From a virus, in IMG/VR virus record IMGVR_UViG_3300047287_000129, positions 1 through 25,633 of that record: DNA of 25,633 nt. One strand, given 5' to 3'. Shown here piece after piece: positions 1 through 5,016 of this stretch. The notes beneath the pieces were generated by a model that was given only the letters and a program-made list of their open reading frames with translations, was not told the origin of the DNA and made no database searches. Every line of letters begins with the position of its first letter. The stretch's first letter is position 1. The position numbers were made by a program, and so were the translations under genes.

Positions 1-129
1 ATAATATATATAATATACTGTTTTTGAGTAAGTAAAGATCATCAATGCAAATATCAAAATAGTGAATAAGATATATAATGCCCCGTCCTTGTTTGCTTTA
101 TTGTATGCTTTCCCCCAACTACTCTTCAT
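1..129 (-). CDS. Small membrane protein, partial at window edge
   Basis: Reading leftward from ATG at 129, the frame stays open to base 1, so the 3' end lies outside the window. The visible 43 codons begin MKSSWGKAYNKANKDG and continue into a hydrophobic segment (about residues 17-34, LYILFTILIFALMIF), suggesting a single inner-membrane span with a short basic cytoplasmic N terminus. The start is set by the strong ribosome site GGAGGTCAAG directly before it, which also encodes the C terminus of the upstream gene (119-580); the two genes overlap by 11 bases, so translation is probably coupled. Function is unknown; small membrane proteins are common in phage accessory blocks. Confidence 0.6.
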   Translation of the reverse strand, partial: MKSSWGKAYNKANKDGALYILFTILIFALMIFTYSKTVYYIYY

Positions 130-580
130 CTTGACCTCCTATCGTTAGTTCTTCACCAGTCAGGGCAAAGTAAAGATTTTGCAAACCATGAACGTATTTA
201 ATACTATTCCAATTAGGTACAGCTCCTATTGAGTTTTTAGATGCGTATTCAGAACCGTATATTGCGCAAGAGAAATCATCAGAATATGATATGTAGCAAA
301 TATCAGCAACTTCTAAATTGTAATCAATCCCATAAGCATCTTCTGTATCTGTAATTACCTTTTCAAACCCAAACTTCAACAACCATTCTTCGGTTAGTGG
401 GATTGGTTCTAAATCTCGTATTTTGCCAAACTGAGATAAAGAAACATATTCTTTGTAATTATTATCTACCAATTTGCAATCATAAGTATCTAAATTTAAC
501 GCAGTTATTTCTCCAAAATGATATTCACATCCAACAGGTGGAGATACTAAATTCCCAATTCTAAGTTCATTTGCTTTCAT
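119..580 (-). CDS. Conserved phage/Bacteroidota hypothetical protein (KANELRIGN family)
   Basis: This 153-aa soluble protein begins MKANELRIGNLV and has the segment EPIPLTEEWLLKFGFEK near residues 57-73. From memory, this N-terminal pattern recurs in hypothetical proteins of Bacteroidota phages and prophages; no biochemical role is known to me. There is no signal peptide or membrane span. The start at 580 follows GGAGGTCAAG, which overlaps the end of the preceding gene. The C terminus reads GGQDEE because the ribosome site of the next gene is embedded in its last codons. It belongs to a four-gene leftward cluster with 784-1038, 567-794 and 1-129. Confidence 0.8.
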   Translation of the reverse strand: MKANELRIGNLVSPPVGCEYHFGEITALNLDTYDCKLVDNNYKEYVSLSQFGKIRDLEPIPLTEEWLLKFGFEKVITDTEDAYGIDYNLEVADICYISYSDDFSCAIYGSEYASKNSIGAVPNWNSIKYVHGLQNLYFALTGEELTIGGQDEE

Positions 581-794
581 CTTGACCTCCTATGTTATCA
601 TTAAATAATTCATAAATATCTTCTGCTGCTTCATCTGTTGAGTAGCCGTGATGGATTATGAGTCGGTTCAAGATTTCAGTAATTGAATTTATTTTTTCAT
701 TACGGATTACTAACTTATCAGCCAATTCACTTACTTGTTTCTTGACATCCTCAGAAGTTTCATTTAGTAATCTTTCTACAGTTTTACTTTTCAT
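567..794 (-). CDS. Small hypothetical protein, helical
   Basis: The likely product has 75 aa and starts MKSKTVERLLNETSEDV. I prefer the ATG at 794 to the in-frame ATG at 830 because 794 follows the GGAGGTCAAG ribosome site used at the other junctions of this cluster, and the longer version would overlap the upstream gene deeply. The sequence is rich in Leu, Glu and Lys and looks fully helical, possibly coiled-coil (residues 10-45), with an acidic C-terminal part ending GGQDESK. It overlaps both neighbours (11 bases with 784-1038, 14 bases with 119-580), consistent with translational coupling. No function is recognised. Confidence 0.75.
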   Translation of the reverse strand: MKSKTVERLLNETSEDVKKQVSELADKLVIRNEKINSITEILNRLIIHHGYSTDEAAEDIYELFNDNIGGQDESK

Positions 795-1038
795 CTTGAC
801 CTCCGTATGTTTCATTGTAGTATTGTTCAAAACTACCTTTAAAGTTAAGTGAGTCAGAGTCTAAGAAGACGTTACCTTGTCTATATGATTCAAAATGTTG
901 CTCCTTCTCCATTTGCATTTTGTTGTACGCTAAATTAATGCAGTCGTTCAGTGCATTTTTAGGGTTCACGTATGGTTGTTCAAGCAATGATTTCATTTCG
1001 TGAATTAGTTGTTCAACCGCAGTTTGTTTCTTTTCCAT
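784..1038 (-). CDS. Small hypothetical protein
   Basis: An 84-aa soluble protein, MEKKQTAVEQLIHEMKSLLEQ at the start, with the middle segment AYNKMQMEKEQHFESYRQG. This pattern (helix, then a QHF/SYxxG-like stretch) resembles small uncharacterised proteins that I recall from Bacteroidota phages, but I cannot name a family. It is the first gene of the run 784-1038, 567-794, 119-580, 1-129. Its start has only A-rich sequence upstream (ctaaaaactaaaaact), typical of Bacteroidota translation starts, while the downstream genes use a GGAGG site. Its C terminus YGGQDEK is encoded by the next gene's ribosome site and start codon. Confidence 0.75.
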   Translation of the reverse strand: MEKKQTAVEQLIHEMKSLLEQPYVNPKNALNDCINLAYNKMQMEKEQHFESYRQGNVFLDSDSLNFKGSFEQYYNETYGGQDEK

Positions 1039-1050
1039 AGTTTTTAGTTT

Positions 1051-1437
1051 TTAGAGTTTAGTAATTTTAATTGTTCCCATTGTACCACTAGGTAGAGCTG
1101 GAGAGGAATAGACATTATCCCAATTGTACTCCATTGCAAGTTGATGCAATATAGTTCTTGAAATCTGATAGCAGTTGCCAATAAACTCGGTGCTGTTATA
1201 GCCATAACTCTCGTTATCTGCAAAGTTAGGAAGAAGAACTCTCTTAACCTCTCTCAATAGAGCATCAGCATGTTCTCTACGTTTTAGCTGCTCCTCAAAC
1301 GACAGTCCTTCAATCATCTCATCAATGGTACAACGTAGTTGACATTGTCCAGAAGCAAATCGACCCACATCATCAAGGCAGTCAGCTATCAGTCTCATCT
1401 GCTCTTCTGATAATTCAATTGTGTACTTTTTACTCAT
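1051..1437 (-). CDS. Conserved phage hypothetical protein (128 aa)
   Basis: The protein starts MSKKYTIELSEEQMRLIADCLDDVGRFASGQ and is predicted to be soluble and mostly helical. The opening (IELSEEQMRLI, then a central SFEEQLKRREHADALLREVKR helix and a C-terminal region with GYNSTEFIGNCYQISRTILHQL) resembles proteins I recall from Bacteroidota phages and prophages, with no known function. It is the gene directly downstream of the long folded non-coding region 1441-1800 on the same strand, so that RNA would be its 5' leader if not separately processed. The gap of 12 bases to the next gene (784-1038) suggests a shared transcript. Confidence 0.8.
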   Translation of the reverse strand: MSKKYTIELSEEQMRLIADCLDDVGRFASGQCQLRCTIDEMIEGLSFEEQLKRREHADALLREVKRVLLPNFADNESYGYNSTEFIGNCYQISRTILHQLAMEYNWDNVYSSPALPSGTMGTIKITKL

Positions 1438-1477
1438 TGCTGTTTAAATTTTATTTTGTTTACTTAGTTAGTGGTTG

Positions 1478-1773
1478 TTCGGAAATTCCGAATTACTGTA
1501 ACACCCGAAGGCGGCTGTCTTTCCATGCTGTCAACCTTTTTAAACGACGTCGAGAAGGTTAACTCTATCTCCTATACGATGAGAACAGTTACTTGAGCTT
1601 GTGTCAGAGGCTTACTGTGTTTTACGATCTCCTGGCCAACGGAGCTAATAAGTTAAATCACGGTAACAGTTTACTGGAGTTTAGTGATTAGTTAGAAGTA
1701 TATGTACATCTCAATCTAACATCGTTCATCCAAGGTACTAATAGCTAATTAGTTACGAGCTGTCACCGTGATT
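1478..1773 (-). ncRNA. Candidate structured RNA A / long 5' leader
   Basis: No credible ORF fills 1438-1866. Read on the minus strand, the sequence forms a 14-bp helix (1656-1669 with 1760-1773) closing a domain with nested helices (1681-1690/1739-1748 with an internal loop; 1691-1696/1715-1720), a 9-bp hairpin (1530-1538/1555-1563), a hairpin with a cUUCGg tetraloop (1502-1505/1510-1513), a CTCC/GGAG hairpin (1629-1632/1641-1644) and a 5-bp palindrome (1478-1482/1488-1492). Non-Watson-Crick positions in the 14-bp, 9-bp and UUCG helices are G-U on the minus strand and A-C on the plus strand, which points to the minus strand as the transcript. It could be a leader or a free ncRNA. Confidence 0.55.
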
Positions 1774-1793
1774 AGTTTCTATCTTCGAGTAAT

Positions 1794-1801
1794 CAAATAT
1801 A
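1794..1801 (-). promoter_or_regulatory. Candidate promoter -7 box for RNA A and 1051-1437
   Basis: The minus strand reads TATATTTG, an exact match to the Bacteroidota -7 box TAnnTTTG. Transcription would begin near 1788, just before the folded region. No clear TTTG element lies 19-21 bases upstream; that position falls in the loop of the hairpin 1802-1854. Confidence 0.4.
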
Positions 1802-1854
1802 ACAAGACAAATGCAAAAGAGATAATACCACTAATCTCTAATGCATTTTCTTGT
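1802..1854 (-). terminator. Long hairpin after 1867-2040, possible terminator or processing site
   Basis: Thirteen bases after the stop of the upstream gene the sequence folds into a long imperfect hairpin: ACAAGA with TCTTGT (1802-1807/1849-1854), TGCAT with ATGCA, and AGAGAT with ATCTCT around a 10-nt loop. There is no strong U run after it, so it may protect or process the RNA rather than terminate it. It sits directly upstream of the candidate promoter at 1794-1801. Confidence 0.4.
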
Positions 1855-1866
1855 CCTTATCTAACC

Positions 1867-2040
1867 CTAATCTTGTGCTATATTATTAGCATTCTGTGAT
1901 AACTTAAACTTAAGTCTGAATGGACCGAATATAAATGCAGCCCAATAAGTGTTGTTAACTTGACATTCCCCAAAGGCAATTGTGGGGAAGAATACAAAAA
2001 CTTTTTCGTACTCTAAAGCAATTACTAAATGTTTATTCAT
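1867..2040 (-). CDS. Small hypothetical protein
   Basis: The product starting at ATG 2040 has 57 aa (MNKHLVIALEYEKVFVFFPTIAFGECQ). An in-frame ATG at 2064 would give 65 aa, but that start lies within the upstream gene, while 2040 falls 4 bases after its stop (2045-2047). The sequence is aromatic-rich, with a hydrophobic stretch around VFVFFPTIAF and another at YWAAFIFGPF, so it may be membrane-associated or a compact beta-rich protein. It ends just before the hairpin 1802-1854. Function is not recognised. Confidence 0.6.
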   Translation of the reverse strand: MNKHLVIALEYEKVFVFFPTIAFGECQVNNTYWAAFIFGPFRLKFKLSQNANNIAQD

Positions 2041-2044
2041 AGCA

Positions 2045-2176
2045 TTATAGTATTGGTTGTGCAAATACGATATCAGTTCCTTCTTGCTGTGATCTTAATA
2101 CAGCAAAGGTCTCGTTAGTTGTGGCACACTCAGTGCCATCAGCTAACTTGTAAAAATAGATGAATGATTCTTCCAT
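2045..2176 (-). CDS. Very small hypothetical protein (43 aa)
   Basis: A complete ORF of 43 codons starts MEESFIYFYKLADGTECATT and ends FAQPIL. It fills the space between the lipoprotein gene (2189-2350) and 1867-2040 with 12- and 4-base gaps, the tight spacing expected of real operon members. The peptide looks like a single small alpha/beta unit with no membrane span. No family is recognised. It was assigned on spacing and on the lack of any competing reading frame. Confidence 0.5.
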   Translation of the reverse strand: MEESFIYFYKLADGTECATTNETFAVLRSQQEGTDIVFAQPIL

Positions 2177-2188
2177 TTGTTTAAAGTT

Positions 2189-2350
2189 TTATCGACCAGG
2201 AATTGGTCTTGGATTATAATTTTTAACGTTGATGTCTTTATCATAGCATTTAGTATACACATTCATAGTTTTTGAACTACAAGATACTAATGATGCTACA
2301 ACAATCATTACTGCAAAGTACAGTAATACATAGAAGGTATGCTTTTTCAT
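2189..2350 (-). CDS. Small lipoprotein (53 aa)
   Basis: The ORF begins MKKHTFYVLLYFAVMIVVAS and continues LVSCSSKTMN. This is a typical type II signal peptide: two lysines, a hydrophobic core (residues 5-20) and a lipobox LVSC with the acylated cysteine at residue 24. The mature part is only 30 residues and ends in a Pro-rich tail (NPRPIPGR). The product would be anchored in the inner or outer membrane. A phage lipoprotein in an early block can act in superinfection exclusion or receptor blocking, but nothing in the sequence proves this. It lies downstream of the terminator 2395-2426, so it needs its own promoter or read-through. Confidence 0.65.
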   Translation of the reverse strand: MKKHTFYVLLYFAVMIVVASLVSCSSKTMNVYTKCYDKDINVKNYNPRPIPGR

Positions 2351-2394
2351 TTGAGTTAGAGATTAATTTTATTCAAACACATTTACACATACTT

Positions 2395-2426
2395 GAATAA
2401 AATGTTAAGGGGTTTCCCCCTTAACA
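2395..2426 (-). terminator. Intrinsic terminator after 2448-3029
   Basis: On the minus strand TGTTAAGGGG pairs perfectly with CCCCTTAACA (2403-2412/2417-2426) around a GAAA tetraloop, followed by TTTTATTC. It lies 21 bases past the stop of the 193-aa gene. Confidence 0.85.
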
Positions 2427-2447
2427 CTCTATCAAGTTTTGACAGAA

Positions 2448-3029
2448 TTAGTTATAAATTCCGTCAGAAGTAACAGAAGCTGTTGTAGTAACTGCATCCA
2501 TCTCTAAGAACACATGATTTGCTTTGTTGAAAGCAATACGAGTGTTAGCAAAGATGTACTTACCTTTATGAGTACAAAAGGCTCCATCTTTTCCACGACG
2601 TTTAGCACTCGTGTCAAGATTAGCAGATTGATACTCAGAAGGTTCAGTTGTTTCTACAACTTCAACCTTTAGATTAATTAGTTCATCACCAATTAATACT
2701 TGAGGATTTAACACGTTTAACATCAAGATTTCTCTTCCAAGAACGTCTTGAGTCCAACCTGGATTAGAATCAGTAAGATCTAACCCTAACAAAGCAGATG
2801 CATCAGATGGCTCAACAGTCATCCATGCACGTCTTGCTCCTCCTTGAGAGAAACGAGAGTCTGATTTGTTAAATAACGCCAATGGATTTACTGGACCAGA
2901 TTCTTTTTGAAGAATCTCAGCAAATTCCAATTGGATCTTTTGGCCTGCAACTTTCCTAGCAGACACGAGCAAGGTCTCATTCATTGACAACCCAGTCAAT
3001 GAACCAGAATTTTGAGTGTTATGACTCAT
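2448..3029 (-). CDS. Hypothetical phage protein (193 aa)
   Basis: The protein starts MSHNTQNSGSLTGLSMNETL and looks soluble and beta-rich, with segments REILMLNVLNPQVL and LINLKVEVVETTEPSEY, then a basic patch TSAKRRGKDGAFCTHKGKYIFANTRIAF. It has its own promoter-like box (3058-3065) and a strong terminator (2395-2426), so it forms a one-gene transcription unit, an arrangement that suggests strong expression. Codon choice is fuller than in its neighbours. The compact beta-rich layout with a basic patch would fit an OB-fold nucleic-acid-binding protein such as a single-strand binding protein, but this is only a guess. Confidence 0.8.
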   Translation of the reverse strand: MSHNTQNSGSLTGLSMNETLLVSARKVAGQKIQLEFAEILQKESGPVNPLALFNKSDSRFSQGGARRAWMTVEPSDASALLGLDLTDSNPGWTQDVLGREILMLNVLNPQVLIGDELINLKVEVVETTEPSEYQSANLDTSAKRRGKDGAFCTHKGKYIFANTRIAFNKANHVFLEMDAVTTTASVTSDGIYN

Positions 3030-3057
3030 GATTTTTATATGTTGATTTATGTAAATC

Positions 3058-3065
3058 CAAAATTA
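3058..3065 (-). promoter_or_regulatory. Candidate promoter -7 box for 2448-3029
   Basis: The minus strand reads TAATTTTG, an exact TAnnTTTG match, 28 bases before the start codon at 3029. A weak hairpin (AGGCA/TGCCT, about 3068-3092) followed by a T-rich stretch lies just upstream and may end the transcript of 3107-3523. Confidence 0.45.
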
Positions 3066-3106
3066 AATAAGGCAGTTTGTCTTCATGCCTAGGAATACGA
3101 CGAATA

Positions 3107-3523
3107 TCACGTCCTTTCTATTGGCCCTAGTTTAATGAAATCTACTTGTCTAGCCTGTCTTATTCTTTCTTCTGAAAGACCGGCACGTAGTTCATTAACA
3201 GATACATTTATCCAAGTATTCTCAATCCATTCCATACCATCATACTCACCAATGGAATACTTAGCAAAGTCAGGAATGGTTACAATCTTCAATCCTTTGC
3301 TGATATATCCTACTGTTTCTAGAAGGTCTATCAATACAGGATCATGTCTTGCAATAGAATCATAAGTAAATGGGTTACCATCTACTACAATACAATCTTG
3401 CTCATAATAGTTTCCAGATTGATAGCTTGTTTCATAAGGTGTATCAGTTAATTTTAAGTACATCTTTAGTACTGCATCAGATAAATGATATCCACCATAC
3501 TCATTGTTGATTACTACTTTCAT
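3107..3523 (-). CDS. Conserved phage hypothetical protein (138 aa)
   Basis: The product starts MKVVINNEYGGYHLSDAVLKMYLK and carries IARHDPVLIDLLETVG and LKIVTIPD...YSIGEYDGMEWI. This order (KVVIN.xxGGxxLS, RxDPxLIxxVE, LKIVxIPD, xxIxEYDGxExI) matches a small protein family that I recall as widespread in phages and prophages of many hosts and always annotated as hypothetical. It is cytoplasmic with no signal peptide. Its start codon follows directly on the folded RNA 3524-3744, so that RNA could control its translation. The close fit to a known family makes the call of a real gene safe; the role is unknown. Confidence 0.85.
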   Translation of the reverse strand: MKVVINNEYGGYHLSDAVLKMYLKLTDTPYETSYQSGNYYEQDCIVVDGNPFTYDSIARHDPVLIDLLETVGYISKGLKIVTIPDFAKYSIGEYDGMEWIENTWINVSVNELRAGLSEERIRQARQVDFIKLGPIERT

Positions 3524-3547
3524 GTTTTTAAATTTTAGTTAATGATT

Positions 3548-3738
3548 AGTTTGTACCCCTCTGCACTCAATACTCTTATCCTATTAGAACTTGTTTGTCT
3601 AACATCACGGATAAGTTAAGACTTTACGTAGTCAAGTATTGCTCAGCCTTGGGAACTGAGTTATGGTGCATTAGTACAAACCAACAACATATCAGTCGAA
3701 AGACTTGTATCGACAAATCAGACCTCAATGCTGTTGGT
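3548..3738 (-). ncRNA. Candidate structured RNA B
   Basis: The whole gap between two minus-strand genes (3524-3744) folds into nested helices with little left over: 3550-3556/3674-3680 and 3562-3566/3666-3670 (outer stem with internal loop), 3568-3574/3635-3641, 3575-3581/3609-3615, 3584-3588/3598-3602, 3620-3623/3630-3633, 3642-3646/3656-3660, and a second domain 3681-3690/3728-3737 with an inner hairpin 3694-3697/3702-3705. The only non-Watson-Crick pair in the 10-bp helix is G-U on the minus strand. The result is two domains, one with a multi-branch junction. It may be an independent ncRNA or the regulatory leader of 3107-3523. Confidence 0.6.
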
Positions 3739-3744
3739 TTAATG

Positions 3745-3924
3745 TTATTGATGCAGTTTATATTCTTTGATTCTGAAGATAATCAAGTAAAATAAAAAGC
3801 ATGATACGAAAACTAGAAAGGTGTTTACATACCATTCTACGTTTAGTGTTGTGTTTGCTAAGTAGATCAATCCTAAGCTGTCTAAGAAAGCAGCAATGAT
3901 GATGATTAACAGTAAGTGTTTCAT
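3745..3924 (-). CDS. Small two-span membrane protein (59 aa)
   Basis: The ORF starts MKHLLLIIIIAAFLDSLGLI and continues through YLANTTLNVEWYVNT to a second hydrophobic segment (FLVFVSCFLFYLIIF, residues 36-50) and a basic tail RIKEYKLHQ. Two membrane spans (about 3-22 and 34-50) joined by a short polar loop are predicted. Its stop at 3745 is 7 bases from the first helix of structured RNA B. Small membrane proteins of this sort in phage accessory blocks may be inhibitors or holin-like, but no motif supports a specific role. Confidence 0.65.
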   Translation of the reverse strand: MKHLLLIIIIAAFLDSLGLIYLANTTLNVEWYVNTFLVFVSCFLFYLIIFRIKEYKLHQ

Positions 3925-3960
3925 ACGGTCTAGAGATTAATTAACACATTTGTGATTCAG

Positions 3961-3989
3961 ACAAATAAGAAGAGCCCTATTTGGGCTCT
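3961..3989 (-). terminator. Intrinsic terminator overlapping the end of 3977-4126
   Basis: On the minus strand AGAGCCC pairs perfectly with GGGCTCT (3971-3977/3983-3989) around a 5-nt loop, followed by TCTTATTTG. The stop codon of the upstream gene (3977-3979) lies inside the hairpin. Confidence 0.7.
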
Positions 3990-4126
3990 CCAAATGGATT
4001 TGTGCAAATAGAAATTTCTGGGTCTATTAGATTTTCTCCTAATTGAATTATTTTATCAGCAAGAAACTTAGAACCCATATTTTCTAAATGAACTCTGTTG
4101 CCTGTCATATGGCAGGTCCAAATCAT
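3977..4126 (-). CDS. Small hypothetical protein (49 aa)
   Basis: The ORF starts MIWTCHMTGNRVHLENMGSK and ends with CTNPFGEPK. A second in-frame ATG (codon 7) is an alternative start. The peptide is soluble and probably helical in the middle (SKFLADKIIQLGENL). It is bounded by folded RNA C immediately upstream and an intrinsic terminator that includes its stop codon, so the unit is complete. The two Cys (residues 5 and 41) and His6 could bind metal, which is only a possibility. No family recognised. Confidence 0.55.
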   Translation of the reverse strand: MIWTCHMTGNRVHLENMGSKFLADKIIQLGENLIDPEISICTNPFGEPK

Positions 4127-4262
4127 GTTGAATGACTGTTGCATAACAATGTGTTATAGAATTTGATAGACTAATTTGTAGGCATTAGTCAATTTGCCTT
4201 GAAAGGGTTGAAGAGATCCTGGTAATCAGTCACTTAGCATCGTTTAGTTAACGATTTACTTT
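4127..4262 (-). ncRNA. Candidate structured leader C
   Basis: Between the terminator at 4294-4317 and the start codon at 4126 the minus strand forms a hairpin ATCGTT/AACGAT (4239-4244/4250-4255), then an 8-bp stem (4227-4234 with 4131-4138) that ends 4 bases before the start codon and encloses two hairpins, GACTAAT/ATTAGTC (4169-4175/4184-4190) and ATAAC/GTTAT (4143-4147/4153-4157). The one non-Watson-Crick pair of the closing stem is G-U on the minus strand and A-C on the plus. Position suggests control of ribosome access to the 49-aa gene. Confidence 0.45.
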
Positions 4263-4293
4263 ACGTGATGATTATTCTCAAGCTCCCCCCAAT

Positions 4294-4317
4294 AAAAAAG
4301 AGAGGGCCGAAGCCCTC
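4294..4317 (-). terminator. Intrinsic terminator after 4321-4527
   Basis: On the minus strand GAGGGC pairs with GCCCTC (4302-4307/4312-4317) around a cUUCGg tetraloop and is followed by TCTTTTTT. It begins 4 bases after the stop codon. Confidence 0.92.
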
Positions 4318-4320
4318 ATC

Positions 4321-4527
4321 TTATTTTAGCCAACCCTCGGCTTTGCAATGAGCCAGGAAGTCTGTGTACTGTGGGTCTTCCTTTCGGCAATAAGTGATAA
4401 TCTCCTTAATAGGAAGTTGACCTGGTACAAAAGTGAATTCAGCATCTTCTACGATGATTGTACCAGTAGAAGAAATGTAAGCTCGATAAGCAGGAGCTTC
4501 CGGAGCAGGAGCAGATGTTTTTGCCAT
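4321..4527 (-). CDS. Small hypothetical protein (68 aa), first leftward gene
   Basis: The protein starts MAKTSAPAPEAPAYRAYISS and has a Pro/Ala-rich flexible N terminus of about 13 residues followed by a compact domain: TGTIIVEDAEFTFVPGQLPIKEIITYCRKEDPQYTDFLAHCKAEGWLK. It is the first leftward gene next to the divergent control region and has its own strong terminator, so it forms a single-gene early unit. That position is typical of proteins made in quantity early in infection. No family is recognised, and there are no membrane segments. Confidence 0.75.
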   Translation of the reverse strand: MAKTSAPAPEAPAYRAYISSTGTIIVEDAEFTFVPGQLPIKEIITYCRKEDPQYTDFLAHCKAEGWLK

Positions 4528-4606
4528 AAGATTGTGGTATTAGTGTGACCGGGACATTCCGATGCACAATACTTAGCCGGGGTCTTTGAATACGTAGGAC
4601 ATCACT

Positions 4607-4670
4607 CTCAAAAATTTCCCATCTAAAAATTTTTAACCCTCAAAAAATTTCCCCCTAAAATTTTTTTTAG
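4607..4670. repeat. Four tandem 16-bp A/T-tract repeats
   Basis: Four head-to-tail units of exactly 16 bases: CTCAAAAATTTCCCAT, CTAAAAATTTTTAACC, CTCAAAAAATTTCCCC and CTAAAATTTTTTTTAG. Units 1 and 3 match most closely, as do 2 and 4. Such iterated A-tract units are typical of protein-binding arrays (repressor, HU/IHF-like or replication initiator). Confidence 0.75.
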
Positions 4671-4758
4671 TTGGTGAGTTCTACTACCCATCTTGTCGAT
4701 GTCAACTAAATGGTGTAAAAAACTTGACACTTCATCCTTGATTCTCATTCTTTAACAT

Positions 4759-4766
4759 CAAAGCTA
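4759..4766 (-). promoter_or_regulatory. Possible leftward -7 box
   Basis: The minus strand reads TAGCTTTG, matching TAnnTTTG. No -33 element is seen at the usual distance. If used, it would give a leader of about 230 nt for 4321-4527 that includes the 16-bp repeats. Confidence 0.25.
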
Positions 4767-4790
4767 TTTGTCTATCACATTTTACTTAAT

Positions 4791-4841
4791 TTGATAATCT
4801 AAAGTTGCCGATACCCCTTGGGGATTATTATCAACGGTAAC
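4791..4841 (+). other. Crossing inverted repeats (possible pseudoknot or switch)
   Basis: TTGATAAT (4791-4798) pairs with ATTATCAA (4827-4834), and GTTGCCG (4804-4810) pairs with CGGTAAC (4835-4841) with one G-U on the plus strand. The two helices cross, so they are either pseudoknotted or alternatives. A CCCC/GGGG pair lies between. Confidence 0.4.
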
Positions 4842-4858
4842 CCTTATTCTGGTGACAA

Positions 4859-4867
4859 TTATCCACA
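4859..4867 (+). other. DnaA-box-like 9-mer
   Basis: TTATCCACA is an exact match to the strong DnaA box. It overlaps the left arm of an inverted repeat (CCACA 4863-4867 with TGTGG 4905-4909, TTGTC 4873-4877 with GACAA 4899-4903). A single site could be chance. Confidence 0.3.
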
Positions 4868-5016
4868 TTAGTTTGTCTCAAAAGTTTACTATAGTTTCGA
4901 CAAGTGTGGGAATTCATACCCTATCGGGAGTTTTTTAGAGTAATGACTGAATAATCACACTATAATGTACCTTATCAGGTATAAAAATCACAACATTTTT
5001 TCCTTTATAAAACACA

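Noticed and set aside
1470-1540. Short minus-strand ORF (20 codons, MERQPPSGV...) in RNA A as a leader peptide
   Set aside because: Uses CCG and CGG codons rare in this genome and covers the UUCG hairpin; more likely a by-product of RNA structure.
1441-1866. tRNA genes in the structured region
   Set aside because: No GTTCGANNC-type T-loop with a matching 7-bp acceptor stem was found here or elsewhere in the window.
3595-3795. Plus-strand ORF of 66 codons over RNA B and the end of the small membrane gene
   Set aside because: It runs against the leftward genes, lies over strong RNA helices and gives an unremarkable Cys/His-rich peptide; the minus-strand gene 3745-3924 and the folded RNA explain the region better.
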